Shown here piece after piece: positions 1 to 10,759 of a stretch of 64,000 nucleotides of DNA. The stretch covers positions 1-64,000 of the forward strand of contig CP103021.1 in the NCBI GenBank assembly GCA_024752435.1. The letters run 5' to 3'. The notes beneath the pieces were generated by a model. It saw nothing but the letters and a program-made list of their open reading frames with translations, was not told the origin of the DNA and ran no database searches. Within the stretch, counting starts at the first letter, position 1, and each line of letters opens with the position of its first letter. Made by a program: the position numbers and the translations under genes. Origin of the DNA: Allantophomopsis cytisporea (Eukaryota; Ascomycota; Leotiomycetes; Phacidiales; Phacidiaceae).

Positions 1-360
1 CTTCTTTATATATAAATAACTTATAATTGTATACCTTTAACTCTAAGTTATATAACTTCGATTTAATCGTTATATAACTTCGATTTAATCGGATGTTGTT
101 GCCTGACGATATATTAGGAATTAGGTACTAACAACTATAAGAACACGACGACTTTATTTCTATATAACTCAATAGTACTATGCTATAATTGAAATCCGAG
201 TGTACTGCTGTTGTCGCTGGATTAAAGAGAGTTATATATACAATTCTTATATATATACGACTTATTGTACTGCTATTAGACTATCGCTAGACCAACTAAT
301 TTTTTAAACCTTAACCCGGCTCTAGGCAATATTAATATTCTACTTTAATTCTAAGTAGTA
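1..360. other. A/T-rich gene-free DNA, probably RIP-altered
   Basis: Very A/T-rich sequence full of TATATA runs, without a plausible reading frame. A short direct repeat ends near 90 (TATAACTTCGATTTAATCG occurs twice). Composition changes sharply after about 1300, so this is likely the edge of an A/T-rich, repeat-derived block. I see no protein signature of a transposon. Confidence 0.6.
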
Positions 361-916
361 TAGCTTTATATATTGGGCAGTTATATATAGAACTAAACTA
401 CTCTAATGTTTTTTAAAGTTATACTATATTATATATAACTCTACTAATATTTATAGTAGCAACTTATAATATATATATTATTATAATTCAAAATTATATA
501 AATCTTTTACTTTACTATAGCTACTATACACAACTAATATTACAATTTTTAAAGCTAGGTATAAACTTTACTTTATACCTAGTAGAAGTTAGCCTTTGTT
601 TTAAAGGTAGTAGTAGAATATTTTAGTAGTAGAAATTGTAGCTTTATATAGTAGGTACTTACTTATAAAGCTAGGCTACTTTAATATTTCTTAGAGTTAT
701 ACTATATTATATATAACTCTACTAATACTTATAGCAGCAACTTATAATATATATATTATTGTAATTCAGAATTATATAAATCTTTTACTTTACTATAGCT
801 ACTATATACAACTAATATTGCGATTTTTAAAGCTAGGTACAAGCTTTACTTTGTACCTAGCAGGGATTAACCCTTGTTTTAAAGGCAGTAGCAGAATATT
901 TTAGTAGTAGAAATCT
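361..916. repeat. 278-bp head-to-tail tandem duplication diverged by transitions only
   Basis: Positions 391-636 align without a gap to 669-914, an offset of exactly 278. Similarity continues upstream so that the two units abut (about 361-638 and 639-916). By eye I count about 25 differences in 246 columns. All are C/T or G/A transitions, and about 20 leave the left copy A/T. Examples are GGTATAAAC against GGTACAAGC and GGTAGTAGTAG against GGCAGTAGCAG. This is the signature of repeat-induced point mutation. No coding potential is visible, so the original element is unknown. Confidence 0.85.
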
Positions 917-1087
917 TATACCTAGGCCTAGGTACAATATAGAATAAAAAGTAGTACTAATAGTACTTTTAGAGAGTTGTTGGCTATTGTATTGATATAG
1001 ATAAATACTAATACTACTAGAAAGTATATAGTATTCTTTATAGGCGATAGCTAACTAACTCTATATAGATAGTAGCAGCTACTACTA

Positions 1088-1560
1088 ACCTTTGGCGAAG
1101 ACGTTTAGCAAGGACGTTTTGCTTGTATATACTAGGGTATATTAGAAAAGTACGTTTAGCAAAGATATTTAGCAAGGACGTTTTGCCTGTATATAGCAGG
1201 GTACGTTGGGATATACATTTAGCGAGCGTGTTTTTACAACCTGCTATAATTTAGACCTTAGCAAAAGTATAGATAGGAAGTATATAATTGTTAGGGATCC
1301 CGACACTAGCAATCTCGCTAATACGTGCGGCCGCGCTGTTTTGTATGGGAGAATTTGGCGAGGATGTCACGCGAGCGTTGGCGAGGACGTTTTGGCGCTA
1401 CGAATCTTTGGCGAGGACGTTCGGGCTTGGCGTTTGGGGAACACGTTCGCCAGCTAGCGGGCGTACATTCCGCGTGCGCGGCTGCGCATCATTTGTATAG
1501 GCGCACGGACGGGAAACGTGTTCGCCAACGGAACATAGTGTTAGAACATTACTAGATAGA
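1088..1560. repeat. Degenerate GGCGAGGACGTT repeat block
   Basis: Short repeats of the form TTTGGCGAGGACGTT occur near 1354, 1378 and 1407. A/T-shifted versions (TTTAGCAAGGACGTTTTG) occur at 1104 and 1168, where the local period is about 64 bp. The left copies differ from the right ones mainly by G-to-A and C-to-T changes. The short open frames here only translate the repeat (Gly-Glu-Asp-Val) and look spurious. The block ends against the truncated O-methyltransferase. Confidence 0.6.
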
Positions 1561-1564
1561 CTGA

Positions 1565-2444
1565 CTGCTTTCTTTAAAGACCGTCGAGGCATTAGCTAAG
1601 TGGCCGGGCTCTCAGGAGTCTAATCATACGGTAAGAATCTCTTCGGTCGTTTTTATGGAAAATAATTAACCGGCATAGGGATTTGCATTATCAAATAATG
1701 TTGAAAACTCGATGTTCTCCGAGTTGAGCAAAGATCCTATGCGCGCAAAAAGATTCAATAACGCCATGAGCTTGATGACTACTGAAAGTGGTTTTGAACC
1801 ATTCCATGTGCTCAACGCATTTACCTGGTGGAACTCAATTCATGTCTTCGTCGATATTGGCGGCGGTGCTCGCGGAGAAGTCAGTATTTCACTAGCCAAA
1901 CGGTTTCCAGCGCTGCTTTGCATCAACCAAGATCTACCAGGCGTGGTAACACCAGAAAACACCACATCAGTCCCACAAGACCTATCTGAACGAGTGACTT
2001 TTATGCCTCATGATTTCTTCACATATCAACCCGTGAAGAAAGCTGACGCGTACTTTTTTCGTTTGGTTCTTCACAATCACTCAGATAAATCGTGCATCAA
2101 AATTCTTCGATGTCTGATTCCAGCCCTGAAATCTGGTACTCGGATCGTTGTCGCTGATTTTGTCACACCCTCTCCTGGTATGGTTTCGAAGTACAAGGAA
2201 TGGCTGATTAGGTATGTGATTTCATTGAGGATCATGAGAAATTGTTCAACACTAAACTACCTATCTTAGATCGATGGACCTTTCTATGTTAGAGCTTTTC
2301 AACGCAAAAGAGAGGGATGTTGAAGAGTGGAAAGCATTATTCAGAGATGCTGACGAGAACTTCAATTTTGTGGGTATTCAACGACCGAAAGGCTCAAAAC
2401 TTTGCTTCATGGAGGTTTCATGGGAGGGTCGTGATTTCGAGTAA
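1565..2444 (+). pseudogene. O-methyltransferase, 5'-truncated remnant
   Basis: C-terminal two thirds of a fungal S-adenosylmethionine-dependent O-methyltransferase (Methyltransf_2 family), which methylates hydroxyl groups of small, often secondary-metabolite, substrates. Exons are 1565-1630, 1679-2211 and 2270-2444, with introns 1631-1678 and 2212-2269. The first exon encodes the family segment TVEALAKWPGSQESNHTG. The SAM-binding motif V-D-I-G-G-G is in exon 2. The ending L-S-M-L-E-L-F plus a C-terminal E-V-S-W-E-G is typical of the family. An in-frame TGA at 1562 precedes the first exon, and the N-terminal winged-helix/dimerisation part (roughly 150 residues) is absent. What lies upstream is repeat DNA, so the gene appears cut by a rearrangement. 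A shorter product starting at Met 1712 cannot be excluded but would lack the dimerisation domain. Confidence 0.8.
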
Positions 2445-2653
2445 CTTAGGGTTGTAATTTTGGAGATAACAGGTCTAAAGTGAATGTTTCTTAAGTATTT
2501 TAGCAGAAATACTAGCAGGCGAGAGAGTACGCGAGAAATAGCTTGATAAAGCACTAGCTCCCTATAAAACTGCAGAGATATTTGAAGCTCAGACTATATG
2601 CAATGAAATTCTACTCATGAGAAACTCTTTCCTTCGCACTACCAGCCTTCAGA

Positions 2654-4273
2654 TCAAGCAGGAATAAGCGCCACCTTGCAACCATTCGCATTTTTAGCAG
2701 TCAGCTTGACTTGACCTGCCCAATCCTTGTTGTCGCGGCTCTCCAACCTCTTGAACTCCTGGGCAAGCAGAACAAGAATATATGAAGCTTCAACCAAAGC
2801 TTTGTGTTGACCCATGCAGGAACGAGGACCACAGCCGAAAGGCATAAACTCCCAGGGACCAGGATTGATACTATTCCAGCGGTCGGGATTGAACTTTTCA
2901 ACATCTGACCCGAACACAGATTCATCGCGATGCAAACGGGTAAAGTTGAAGTCGATTTTGGTCCCACGAGCTACAAAAATGGGTGCCTCACCTTTCTTGC
3001 CGCCACCAGAGGGTAATATCGTGTCCTTTAATGAGATGCGTCCTAGCACTGGAAATATTGGGTATATTCGAAGAGCTGAATTGAACGAAGTATTAGCACC
3101 ATCCTTATTTCAAAAGAGACTGGTCAGTAAACCTTACATTCATTCAGGATACTAGAAACATATTTCAAACTCCTTAACTTATCGAACAATGAGGTAGAGA
3201 AATCCAGATCTAATGAGAGCGCTTCTTTCCGCAGCTTTTCGTACACTAATGGATCACGCGAGAGGAGAAACAAGGTATTACTGAGAAGAATGGAAGTTGT
3301 ATCTTGCGCAGCCATCATTGCTTGGAGGACGTGGCTGCGTATCTCGACTCGGTTGCTCGTTTGCTCGGCAAGACCAGCGAGAAGAGTGCGACTGACAGCC
3401 TGGAATTTGCCGCCTTCTGCTGGCTGTTCTTCAAAAGCGGTATCAATACAGCTGTTGATGTAGTTATGAGTCGTTTTCCACGCTGTTGCTTTCAGTGATC
3501 TTGGAACCAGAAAACTGAGTGGGCCGAGGAGAAAACCCAAGCCCATTCCAAGCATCGAATTATGAAAAGCTGTTAGGAATTCCTGGGCATCTTTCGGCTG
3601 CTCTTGTGAAAGGTTTGTGAATAGTGGTCTCCCTAGTACAAATTTCATCGATGTATCCAGAAACTGGTCAAATTGGTTGGTGTCTTGTACTGATTTGCAG
3701 ATCAAAAGGGTAGAGTCTTACCATGGACGCTAGAAGAGGCTGCAAATCTACAGTCGAGCCATCTTTTGGGACTTGTTGAAGAAAATAATGAGCCGATTCC
3801 TGAAAAGAGGACAGATCAGAGATATTGGCCGTGGTAAATGTTGGTCTCAAGAGAGATCTCGAATGCTTCCACGTGTCTCCGTCAGTCGTGATAAAGCCAC
3901 GTCCACAGAATGGCTCCATCACTGGAAGTCGAAATGGTTCAAGTCCCCAATCTTGATCTTTGGTAAGATAGACAGTCTTGATATTGTCTGGATCGAAAGT
4001 TTTTATCCACCGTTTTCCAAAGGAATTAATCTCGAATGTATCTCCATATCTCTCGAAAAGTTGAGAAAGAAAGGGCACACTTTGATTTGACAGGGCTTGC
4101 TTGGTTTCTTTCCAGAGATAATCTAGACCGAAAAACGGATCTAGATGAGGGTAGGATTGCGGTGGTTGGCAGCCTTGCCAGCGTAATATTGCAGCTTTAG
4201 TGCGATGTGTTTGAAAGATGTAAATAATTGTTGCTAGTGCTACTAGGAGAATGGAATTTACTAGATAAGACAT
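2654..4273 (-). CDS. Cytochrome P450 monooxygenase (CYP52/CYP539-like)
   Basis: Microsomal haem-thiolate monooxygenase. Exons are 3722-4273, 3138-3663 and 2654-3075, with introns 3664-3721 (58 nt) and 3076-3137 (62 nt), giving 499 residues. The start chosen is Met 4273 because it leads straight into the hydrophobic anchor (MSYLVNSILLVALATIIYIF). An upstream in-frame Met at 4378 would add a non-hydrophobic tail. The I-helix reads A-A-Q-D-T-T, the K-helix N-E-S-L-R (ExxR) is rebuilt exactly across intron 2, the PERF region is F-N-P-D-R-W, and the haem loop is FMPFGCGPRSCMG with Cys446. General resemblance is to fatty-acid/alkane-hydroxylating CYP52-clan enzymes. The substrate is inferred only. 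It lies between the methyltransferase remnant and the CocE-type hydrolase, which could be a decayed metabolic cluster. Confidence 0.9.
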
Positions 4274-5470
4274 GTTGATATCGTGGTTTTGAATTGCGAG
4301 GGCTGCTTCGATAACTGCGTGGGTAGATTTACTGGAAGTTGGGGGAGCTTCGTCGTTTATGTATGTAGGCGGTTTCACTTTTCTACGTTGGGCCGGACAA
4401 AACTAATGCATAGAAGAATGTCGGAAACCGGAATGGGATTCTCCACGCTCCTCGTCTCTCTCCATTTGCATGCAGGGAGTCCCCGATTAATCAGCTGTTT
4501 TTGTTGAAATACGTACACAGCTTGAGATTGTATTGCAGTAGTAGTATCAATACGGCTCTTACGTTCGAAGTAAGAAATTCGCCATTAAGAAGTACGTACA
4601 CTACACTCGTACCTTATGCCTGTCTGCCAATCAATCTTCTAAGTAGATGTACAATTTTACTATATATACCAATCGATCCCGTCTGTTGCGACATTTTTAA
4701 TTCTTCTATTGTATATACTATCCCTACCTTTAAAGTAAAACCCAATCTTTTACAAAGTATATATATTCAAAAACTACTATTTATAGTATGCAATAGAACT
4801 TCAAATACTACTAGCAGGCTAATAAGTTAAATATTTAAATATTATAGAAACAAAGTTAAAGTTTAAAGACGAAATTGTATACACATGTACTCTAGTCAAT
4901 AGACTAGTTCTTATTCTTTATTCTTTATATGCAAGTTACTTTGATATTAATATTCTATTCGCTGTACTAGTGACCCGATTTCCTGATGTCACATATACTG
5001 TATACAGATGTATTTTGTATACAACTTATCTCCTGCCTATAGATCATTCTGCTAGATTACTGCTTAACTCTGATTACATTTGTATATCTTCCTACACAAG
5101 ATCAACCTACTCAATACAGCCTTATCAATCTATCTCCTTAAATTTGATGTTAAAGCACTTGACCGGTTCTGCGTTGTACTTCAGTCTAATATCGAATCAA
5201 TTTCTTGCGTAGCGCTTCTAGCATAATTGCACGGCATAGAAATATTGTTTGTTTCGTTGAATGAGTTCCTTCTATGCCCTATATCAATACTGAGTAATAT
5301 CAAGTCCCTATTTGCAAAGTGCTCATTACATTTTCAACCTGTTTCATTTTTCTTGAACCAGGTCAAGATAAACGAACAAAGTATCAGGCTGTGTTCTTCA
5401 GATAATCACTGGTTTCGAACAAGAGCTTGTGTACTATGTAGTTATAGCAGCCGTAACCTTTCTTGCACGG
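4274..5470. other. Gene-free, A/T-rich intergenic region
   Basis: Upstream region of the P450 and 3' flank of the hydrolase. About 4500-5200 is markedly A/T-rich with no open frame that resembles a protein family. No RNA gene or repeat recognised. Confidence 0.5.
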
Positions 5471-7512
5471 TCAAACATTCGGCAAAACAATATAGTTCTC
5501 ATATGCGCCCCCAAAATGGATCACATTAGTGCCACTCTGCTTCGTCTCAAAACGATCCCTCTCTTCGTTGTGGGCGAAAAAGCCGGTACCTTCTGGATCC
5601 TTAGGGGAAACCTCAAGAACCAACCTCTCTCCTTCACTGATTACCAGCTGGGTTGGCCACATCTCCGTTTGAAGTTCATAGATCTCGCCATTCTTTACCG
5701 GTTGCTTAGCAGATCGCCTGTGATCTAAAGTTGGCCATGGCCAGTCTGAACCTTTGACATCGGGATACGGTTGATCAGAAATCGCACGATGAGAAGCGCG
5801 GATGAATCCTGATGCAGCCGGCTGTGGCAATCCAAAGCTGCTCGAGAACATGATTTCCTTGCCCTCCTTGTTGTATTTTCTCAAAGCGAAGAATAAATCA
5901 ATCTCAGGAGCCGTATCACCCCTTCTGGTTTGTGAATGAGACATTTATCTTTACCCATGGATGGCCGCAAATCTCCCACTTTATTTCTGCTGGACGCGTT
6001 GAGAAACATATTCCGTTACCAGTCAGCCCGGTATAAGAAAGCTGGCCAGGCTTGGATAGGCTTTCAGAAATTGCCTTGTCAATTGTCAGATTGAAACGTT
6101 TGTACTGGGTGCGAGCTACTGGCCATTCATTTTCGGCGCGAAACTTATAAGCTCTGTCACCCTCAACTGTATCTTCATAGCTTCCTTCTCGAATGGCAAA
6201 CTTCACCTTTGGTTCTTTACCAGAAAGCCAGCCAGCTGCATCGTTACCCTTAAGGAAGCATTCATAGAACGACAGCTGCCAACTAACGAAAGGCTCCGAA
6301 TAAAAGGGTAAGTCGTGGCGTCCAGTGTGAACCCGCAGATACTTATGCTCTGAGCCGGCGCGCATCCACCCGAGAATGTTGCCGCGAAGATGAAGGTAGA
6401 TACCACCCTATAAAATGCATTAGTGAAGCCTCAGGGCCTTTGAAATTATTTTGAGGTTTGATATACCCAGTTACCGGCGCTTAGAAGTGGCACCTTGATT
6501 TTTGAGTAATCCATAAGACCAGCCATACGCTCAGTGTACCATTCATCATCAATGAACTCATTGCTCGCAATAGTGCTCGGAATATTGTCCAAATTCTCGT
6601 CCAACTGCTCCTCTGATAGATTGCCTTCTGGAGAATCTGGGCCCATGTTTCCATGCAAATGTCTACCTCCTCTTCCGTACTGCATTGGCTTAACTTGGTT
6701 ATTAAACCAATTAGTACTCAACTTGATGATCATCGTTAGCCGTTGAAAATAGCAGAATACAGGAGAAATACGCACACCACTGCAAACGATACCTCCATGG
6801 CGACAGGCATCACGGTAGTAATCGGACATTCCCTCCCAAGGTACCATGCAAGCAAGTCCACGAGGTTGTAGGATCGCTGTGGGCCACTTTGAATCCTTGT
6901 GTCAGCTCGTGAAGGCAGTCTTAATAACTCATGTACATAGTCTCGCTTCTGAGCTGGGGAACTGATATACCTGGTTTAGTCCGAGGTAAGAAATACCGAT
7001 CATTCCGACCTTCCCAGTGGACCAAGGTTGGTCGGCGCTCCACGTGATCATCTCCGCGTAGTCCTTAAAGTGCTGCTTATGGAACAGTTGAAGCACTCCA
7101 GGTGACTGACTGGATCCTCTATGGTCCCAGTAGACAATAACATAACCCTTGGCACACCACCAGCTTGGACAAGGGGCTTCGAAACGTGTATATGGATCGC
7201 GGTGCTCGGATGGCACATCTGCCGCCAGTTTCTTGTATGGTGCGGCCTCAAAATATGGTCTACGAAAATGTGAGATTATTCAATCTGAGACAGAGAATCA
7301 AGTGCCTGTACTTACACATCTTTCCCGTAGGGTGAAGAGGTAATGAGAACAGGGAACTTGGGACCACCAGCTTTAGGGATGAAGACGTTAGCCCGGATCC
7401 GGTTGCCGTCAGACATTTCGATTTCCTCGTTGATGCGTGCTGTGTAGTGCTCTTGGCTATCATCCACAGTGGTGATCTCCCCGAGGGGCCTCAATTTCGG
7501 AATGAAAACCAT
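5471..7512 (-). CDS. CocE/NonD family hydrolase (X-Pro dipeptidyl-peptidase S15 type), with a frameshift
   Basis: Serine hydrolase of the CocE/NonD family: an alpha/beta-hydrolase core plus a C-terminal jelly-roll domain, acting on esters or peptides. Exons are 7316-7512, 6971-7259, 6776-6895, 6467-6721 and 5471-6407. Introns are 7260-7315, 6896-6970, 6722-6775 and 6408-6466. The nucleophile elbow G-I-S-Y-L-G lies near residue 156, and G-N-W-G-G-I-Y-L-H is rebuilt across the last intron. In the last exon the frame breaks at CCCC 5919-5922 (GGGG in the gene). Removing one G joins V-K-I-N-V-S to D-T-A-P-E-I-D-L-F in the conserved jelly roll and gives 598 residues, the usual family length. A 52-nt intron (5904-5955) would also restore the frame but would delete that conserved strand. 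So this is either a one-base sequence error or a recent inactivation. Confidence 0.85.
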
Positions 7513-9488
7513 CTTGCTGATTGAGCTTTCGGTGACGACTTCGAACTATACAAAGTATGAAGCGACGGAGAACTTGAAAATTATGACTTCTGTTGTTGAG
7601 CATAATCGTGACATATATACGGGAATGTCGGCGAATACAGAAAGCCGAGCGCGAAATCAATTATTAAGAAAACGGCGATACAATCGGTGCAAACGACCGC
7701 TTCGTTCAAGTTCTATGGAAAGCATCTCGAAATGTGATGTGTTGACCAATTATCTTTATGGCGACCGCTCTTCGGTCTTATAGCTCACCGCGCGGAATAT
7801 TTAATACCGCGAAACTCCGAATTTCAATCAACAAGCACAATTCGAAGCCAGCCCTTTGTTGCATGAATATATATCGTCCTACTCATATCGTTGTGAGCAT
7901 TACTTAAAATGAAATGGTTTACCAACCTCCTCGGCATCTAGACTAATGAACTCGGAGCGTGTATCCAGTAGGTCGTTAGAACAGGATGTCCTTAAATATC
8001 AAGAGGAAGCTGTAGGAAGAACGTCAACGAGCACCTAAAGCAATATCCTCGAATATATAAAGGTATCTATTTAGATCGGTATTAGACACCTGTGATACCT
8101 AGACACGATGTATGATTGTCACTACATTCTCTACTGTAATGAGGGCCAGAACGTAGTACTCCAAAAAGTTTAAGCATATCCTTGCTGTGACATCTGACAG
8201 ATCTATCAAGTATAAGTGTGAATGTGTACCTGTAGTATTTTTAGGTAACAAAGAAGCCAACATCTTCAACATTGTACTCTTCAGCTAAGCTCAATTTCCC
8301 AGTCACAGATTTGAAGGAGGCATGTTGGAAAGTGGAACACCGAGAAAGTCTGGATATAAAGCAGCTTGACTTTTGAACTTCATCAAAATGTTTAAAACTT
8401 CTTTGATCTTACCACAAGCTCCAATAGTAGCACTCTTAATAAACCTGCACATTGGTCCCATCTCAAACAAGCAGCTTTATCAAGTACCGCTGCATCACGA
8501 AGTCATATATTTTAACCACGGCATTTCAGAGGCACTATGCAGAATCATGAATATCATTAGATTTAATATTTATGATCGATTGTTAGTCACCCATTGTGTT
8601 TGCCTGTATAGAATGCGAAAAAGTAGTCTTTTTTTTTACGAGGATATAGCGACTCGTAGAGCTTAGACGAGGCCATACAATTAATAACTCAGAACCTCAA
8701 TCCACAAGAATCAGATGATATACTAGTCACTTAACCTTATTTGTGGTGCGTTCATCGTATAAGAGCTGCATCCTAGAAGTCACTCCCAATAAGTAGGGCT
8801 TATACTAACGTAGTAAACTTTTCTCTTTTGTTTGGCGAGAAGATATAAAATCGACCGTATACTTCTCTAGTAAGTTATAACATTACTGGTTGGAGATTCC
8901 AGCTTGGAATCCATAGCTAGTAATCGTTATCGTTCTGCGCTGTTTTGTTGCTGAAATTCACAAAGTAATGGTAAATAAGATCTTAACTCTCCTTACATGT
9001 ACCATCGACGTAGATAATTAAGTGACATCAAAGCTCCTAAGAATTAACTGTCAAGAAAGTCTGAGTATTAAAAATGCCACTGCTTTCCCGCCAGTCACTA
9101 TTAGAGTGCTATAAACCAACTTCACTGACAAAAATCACAGATATTTCCTGCTTCATTCGAAAGAGACCTGAATTTAGAAGGAAAAAAAAGAAGGAAAAAC
9201 TAAAAATATGTGTCAACAAATAGTCGATCCTGCGGATTCGAATTCTATTCGACCAATTGATGTACGGCTTTGGGGCTCCGTGTAACGATCTGTATGATAC
9301 GTCAGTTCCCAAAAGGCAGTCACACTCCGAGGAATTTCTGGCTGGTCCTTACCGAGCAATCTCCCCTACATATGTAAAGACATTCATCTATCAAATTAAA
9401 TCTGCTCCCAAGTTGGCTGCTTTGAGGTACGCTGATCTATTGCTTAGTTGCGCTCTCACTTCTCTATACGTTGAATGAACGTACTGTA
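7513..9488. other. Gene-free intergenic region
   Basis: About 2 kb of moderately A/T-rich DNA. Several short frames exist but none shows family motifs, a signal peptide or splice-joined continuity. It contains the upstream region of the CocE-type hydrolase and the 3' flank of the small Cys/His protein. Confidence 0.5.
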
Positions 9489-9749
9489 CTAAAGATGTTT
9501 TGTTACATCTGCTCTGGCTTGGAGGTCTGGGAAAATCGCAGCATCAGTTCGGTTCCAATGGTTCTTGTAATAGGTTGCGTGATTGATTTCGCAGACGGTC
9601 TCCCCTTCGTTAAGTACTTCAGCACCTTTATGCTTTTGACAATATGGGCGACTGCATAATACACATAGTTTTGAGGCGCCTTCTTGCTCAAGCATAGGCT
9701 TTCGAGCTCTCATTGCAAGACATACATGGCAGGTAGTCGTGTTTGACAT
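9489..9749 (-). CDS. Small cysteine/histidine-rich (zinc-binding-like) protein
   Basis: Predicted protein of 86 residues from ATG 9749 (MSNTTTCHVCLA). It carries two CxxC pairs (C-H-V-C and C-V-L-C), then R-P-Y-C-Q-K-H-K-G and V-C-E-I-N-H. The regular spacing of Cys and His suggests one or two bound zinc ions. No signal peptide or membrane segment. It resembles small uncharacterised zinc-ribbon-like proteins of filamentous fungi, with no known function. The frame is open further upstream, but only to a TTG codon. Nothing adjacent suggests a pathway. Confidence 0.55.
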   Translation of the reverse strand: MSNTTTCHVCLAMRARKPMLEQEGASKLCVLCSRPYCQKHKGAEVLNEGETVCEINHATYYKNHWNRTDAAIFPDLQARADVTKHL

Positions 9750-10759
9750 ACTCTCAAGGGCAGAAAATGGGAGAGGCAAAATTTTTAGATAGAAGCTGAT
9801 GATAAATGAAGGGTATATAGCAGCATCTGAGGATGTAAAGCGGATTTATATAGCTATGGTGGCGAGAATTTAAGTTTCACTCATTGTACCCCTCTTCTAT
9901 AGCTGAGATTGCTCAGTCATTTCGATTGCATATTTATGGTGAGACGCTGGCTAAGAACTGGCAGCTGCACGATGTATGCAGCGCCCATTGCTGAGCATTA
10001 AGGACTCGATGTGAAAGTGCAGGCGCGATTGATTGATTGTTTGGCGATCGTCAGAATTTTGGTTCATAACGTTATTGAAGGTTCGACAACAAGCGTTTTA
10101 GTTCCTTTCAAAGCCAGCAGACCCGCCAGTTGAAAACCAAAGCGTAGAATTTAGCATATTTGGAAAAGTGATGAAAGCGTGTAGATACCCATGTACTTCA
10201 GGCACGAAAGAGGAGGGCTACAAACATGCGTACTAACTTCAAGGCGAGGTTATGGTTCTTGTATATATGACATGCCTATAGGTCTGATATTCTGCCTACA
10301 AGAAAGGTGGTAACTAACTAATCTGAGTTCAGATATAGATTAAGAAACGGTGACTAGATATAATTATTAGTAAGGGCTAGCTGTTAAAATATGTGCACAT
10401 CAGTGAGTGAGATTGAGCGTAGTAGCAATTTCATTCGTAGTTGGTAGTTCTTAAGAGGGAAGTGCGCGCTGCGAACTTGTACCCCATCTATCCAAAAACT
10501 CTTAGCATTGCTATCTTTCCTATATCGGAGAAGTCAAGCGTTCAATTTCAGTCTATGTTCAATCTATTGGTAGTATATTTCTAGTCGATCTAGAAATCTG
10601 ACAAGTCTTAACTTTGATGCAACTCCAAGAATTATAGCCAGCATACTTCTAACACAAATTTGAAAAGCCATCAAGCAGGGAATCTAACAGGGATCGTTTT
10701 CATTGATGTGTAATATACTATAGTTGAGTTCTTTATAAAAGGGTTCTCCTCAAATTATC
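9750..10759. other. Gene-free intergenic region
   Basis: Upstream region of the small Cys/His protein and 3' flank of the flavin monooxygenase. No family motif, RNA gene or repeat seen on either strand. Confidence 0.5.

Noticed and set aside
1206..1555. Overlapping frames with repeated Gly-Glu-Asp-Val
   Set aside because: They translate a DNA repeat in several frames; no start context, introns or family features.
4283..4507. Plus-strand frames upstream of the P450
   Set aside because: They lie in the P450 5' region and have no motif.
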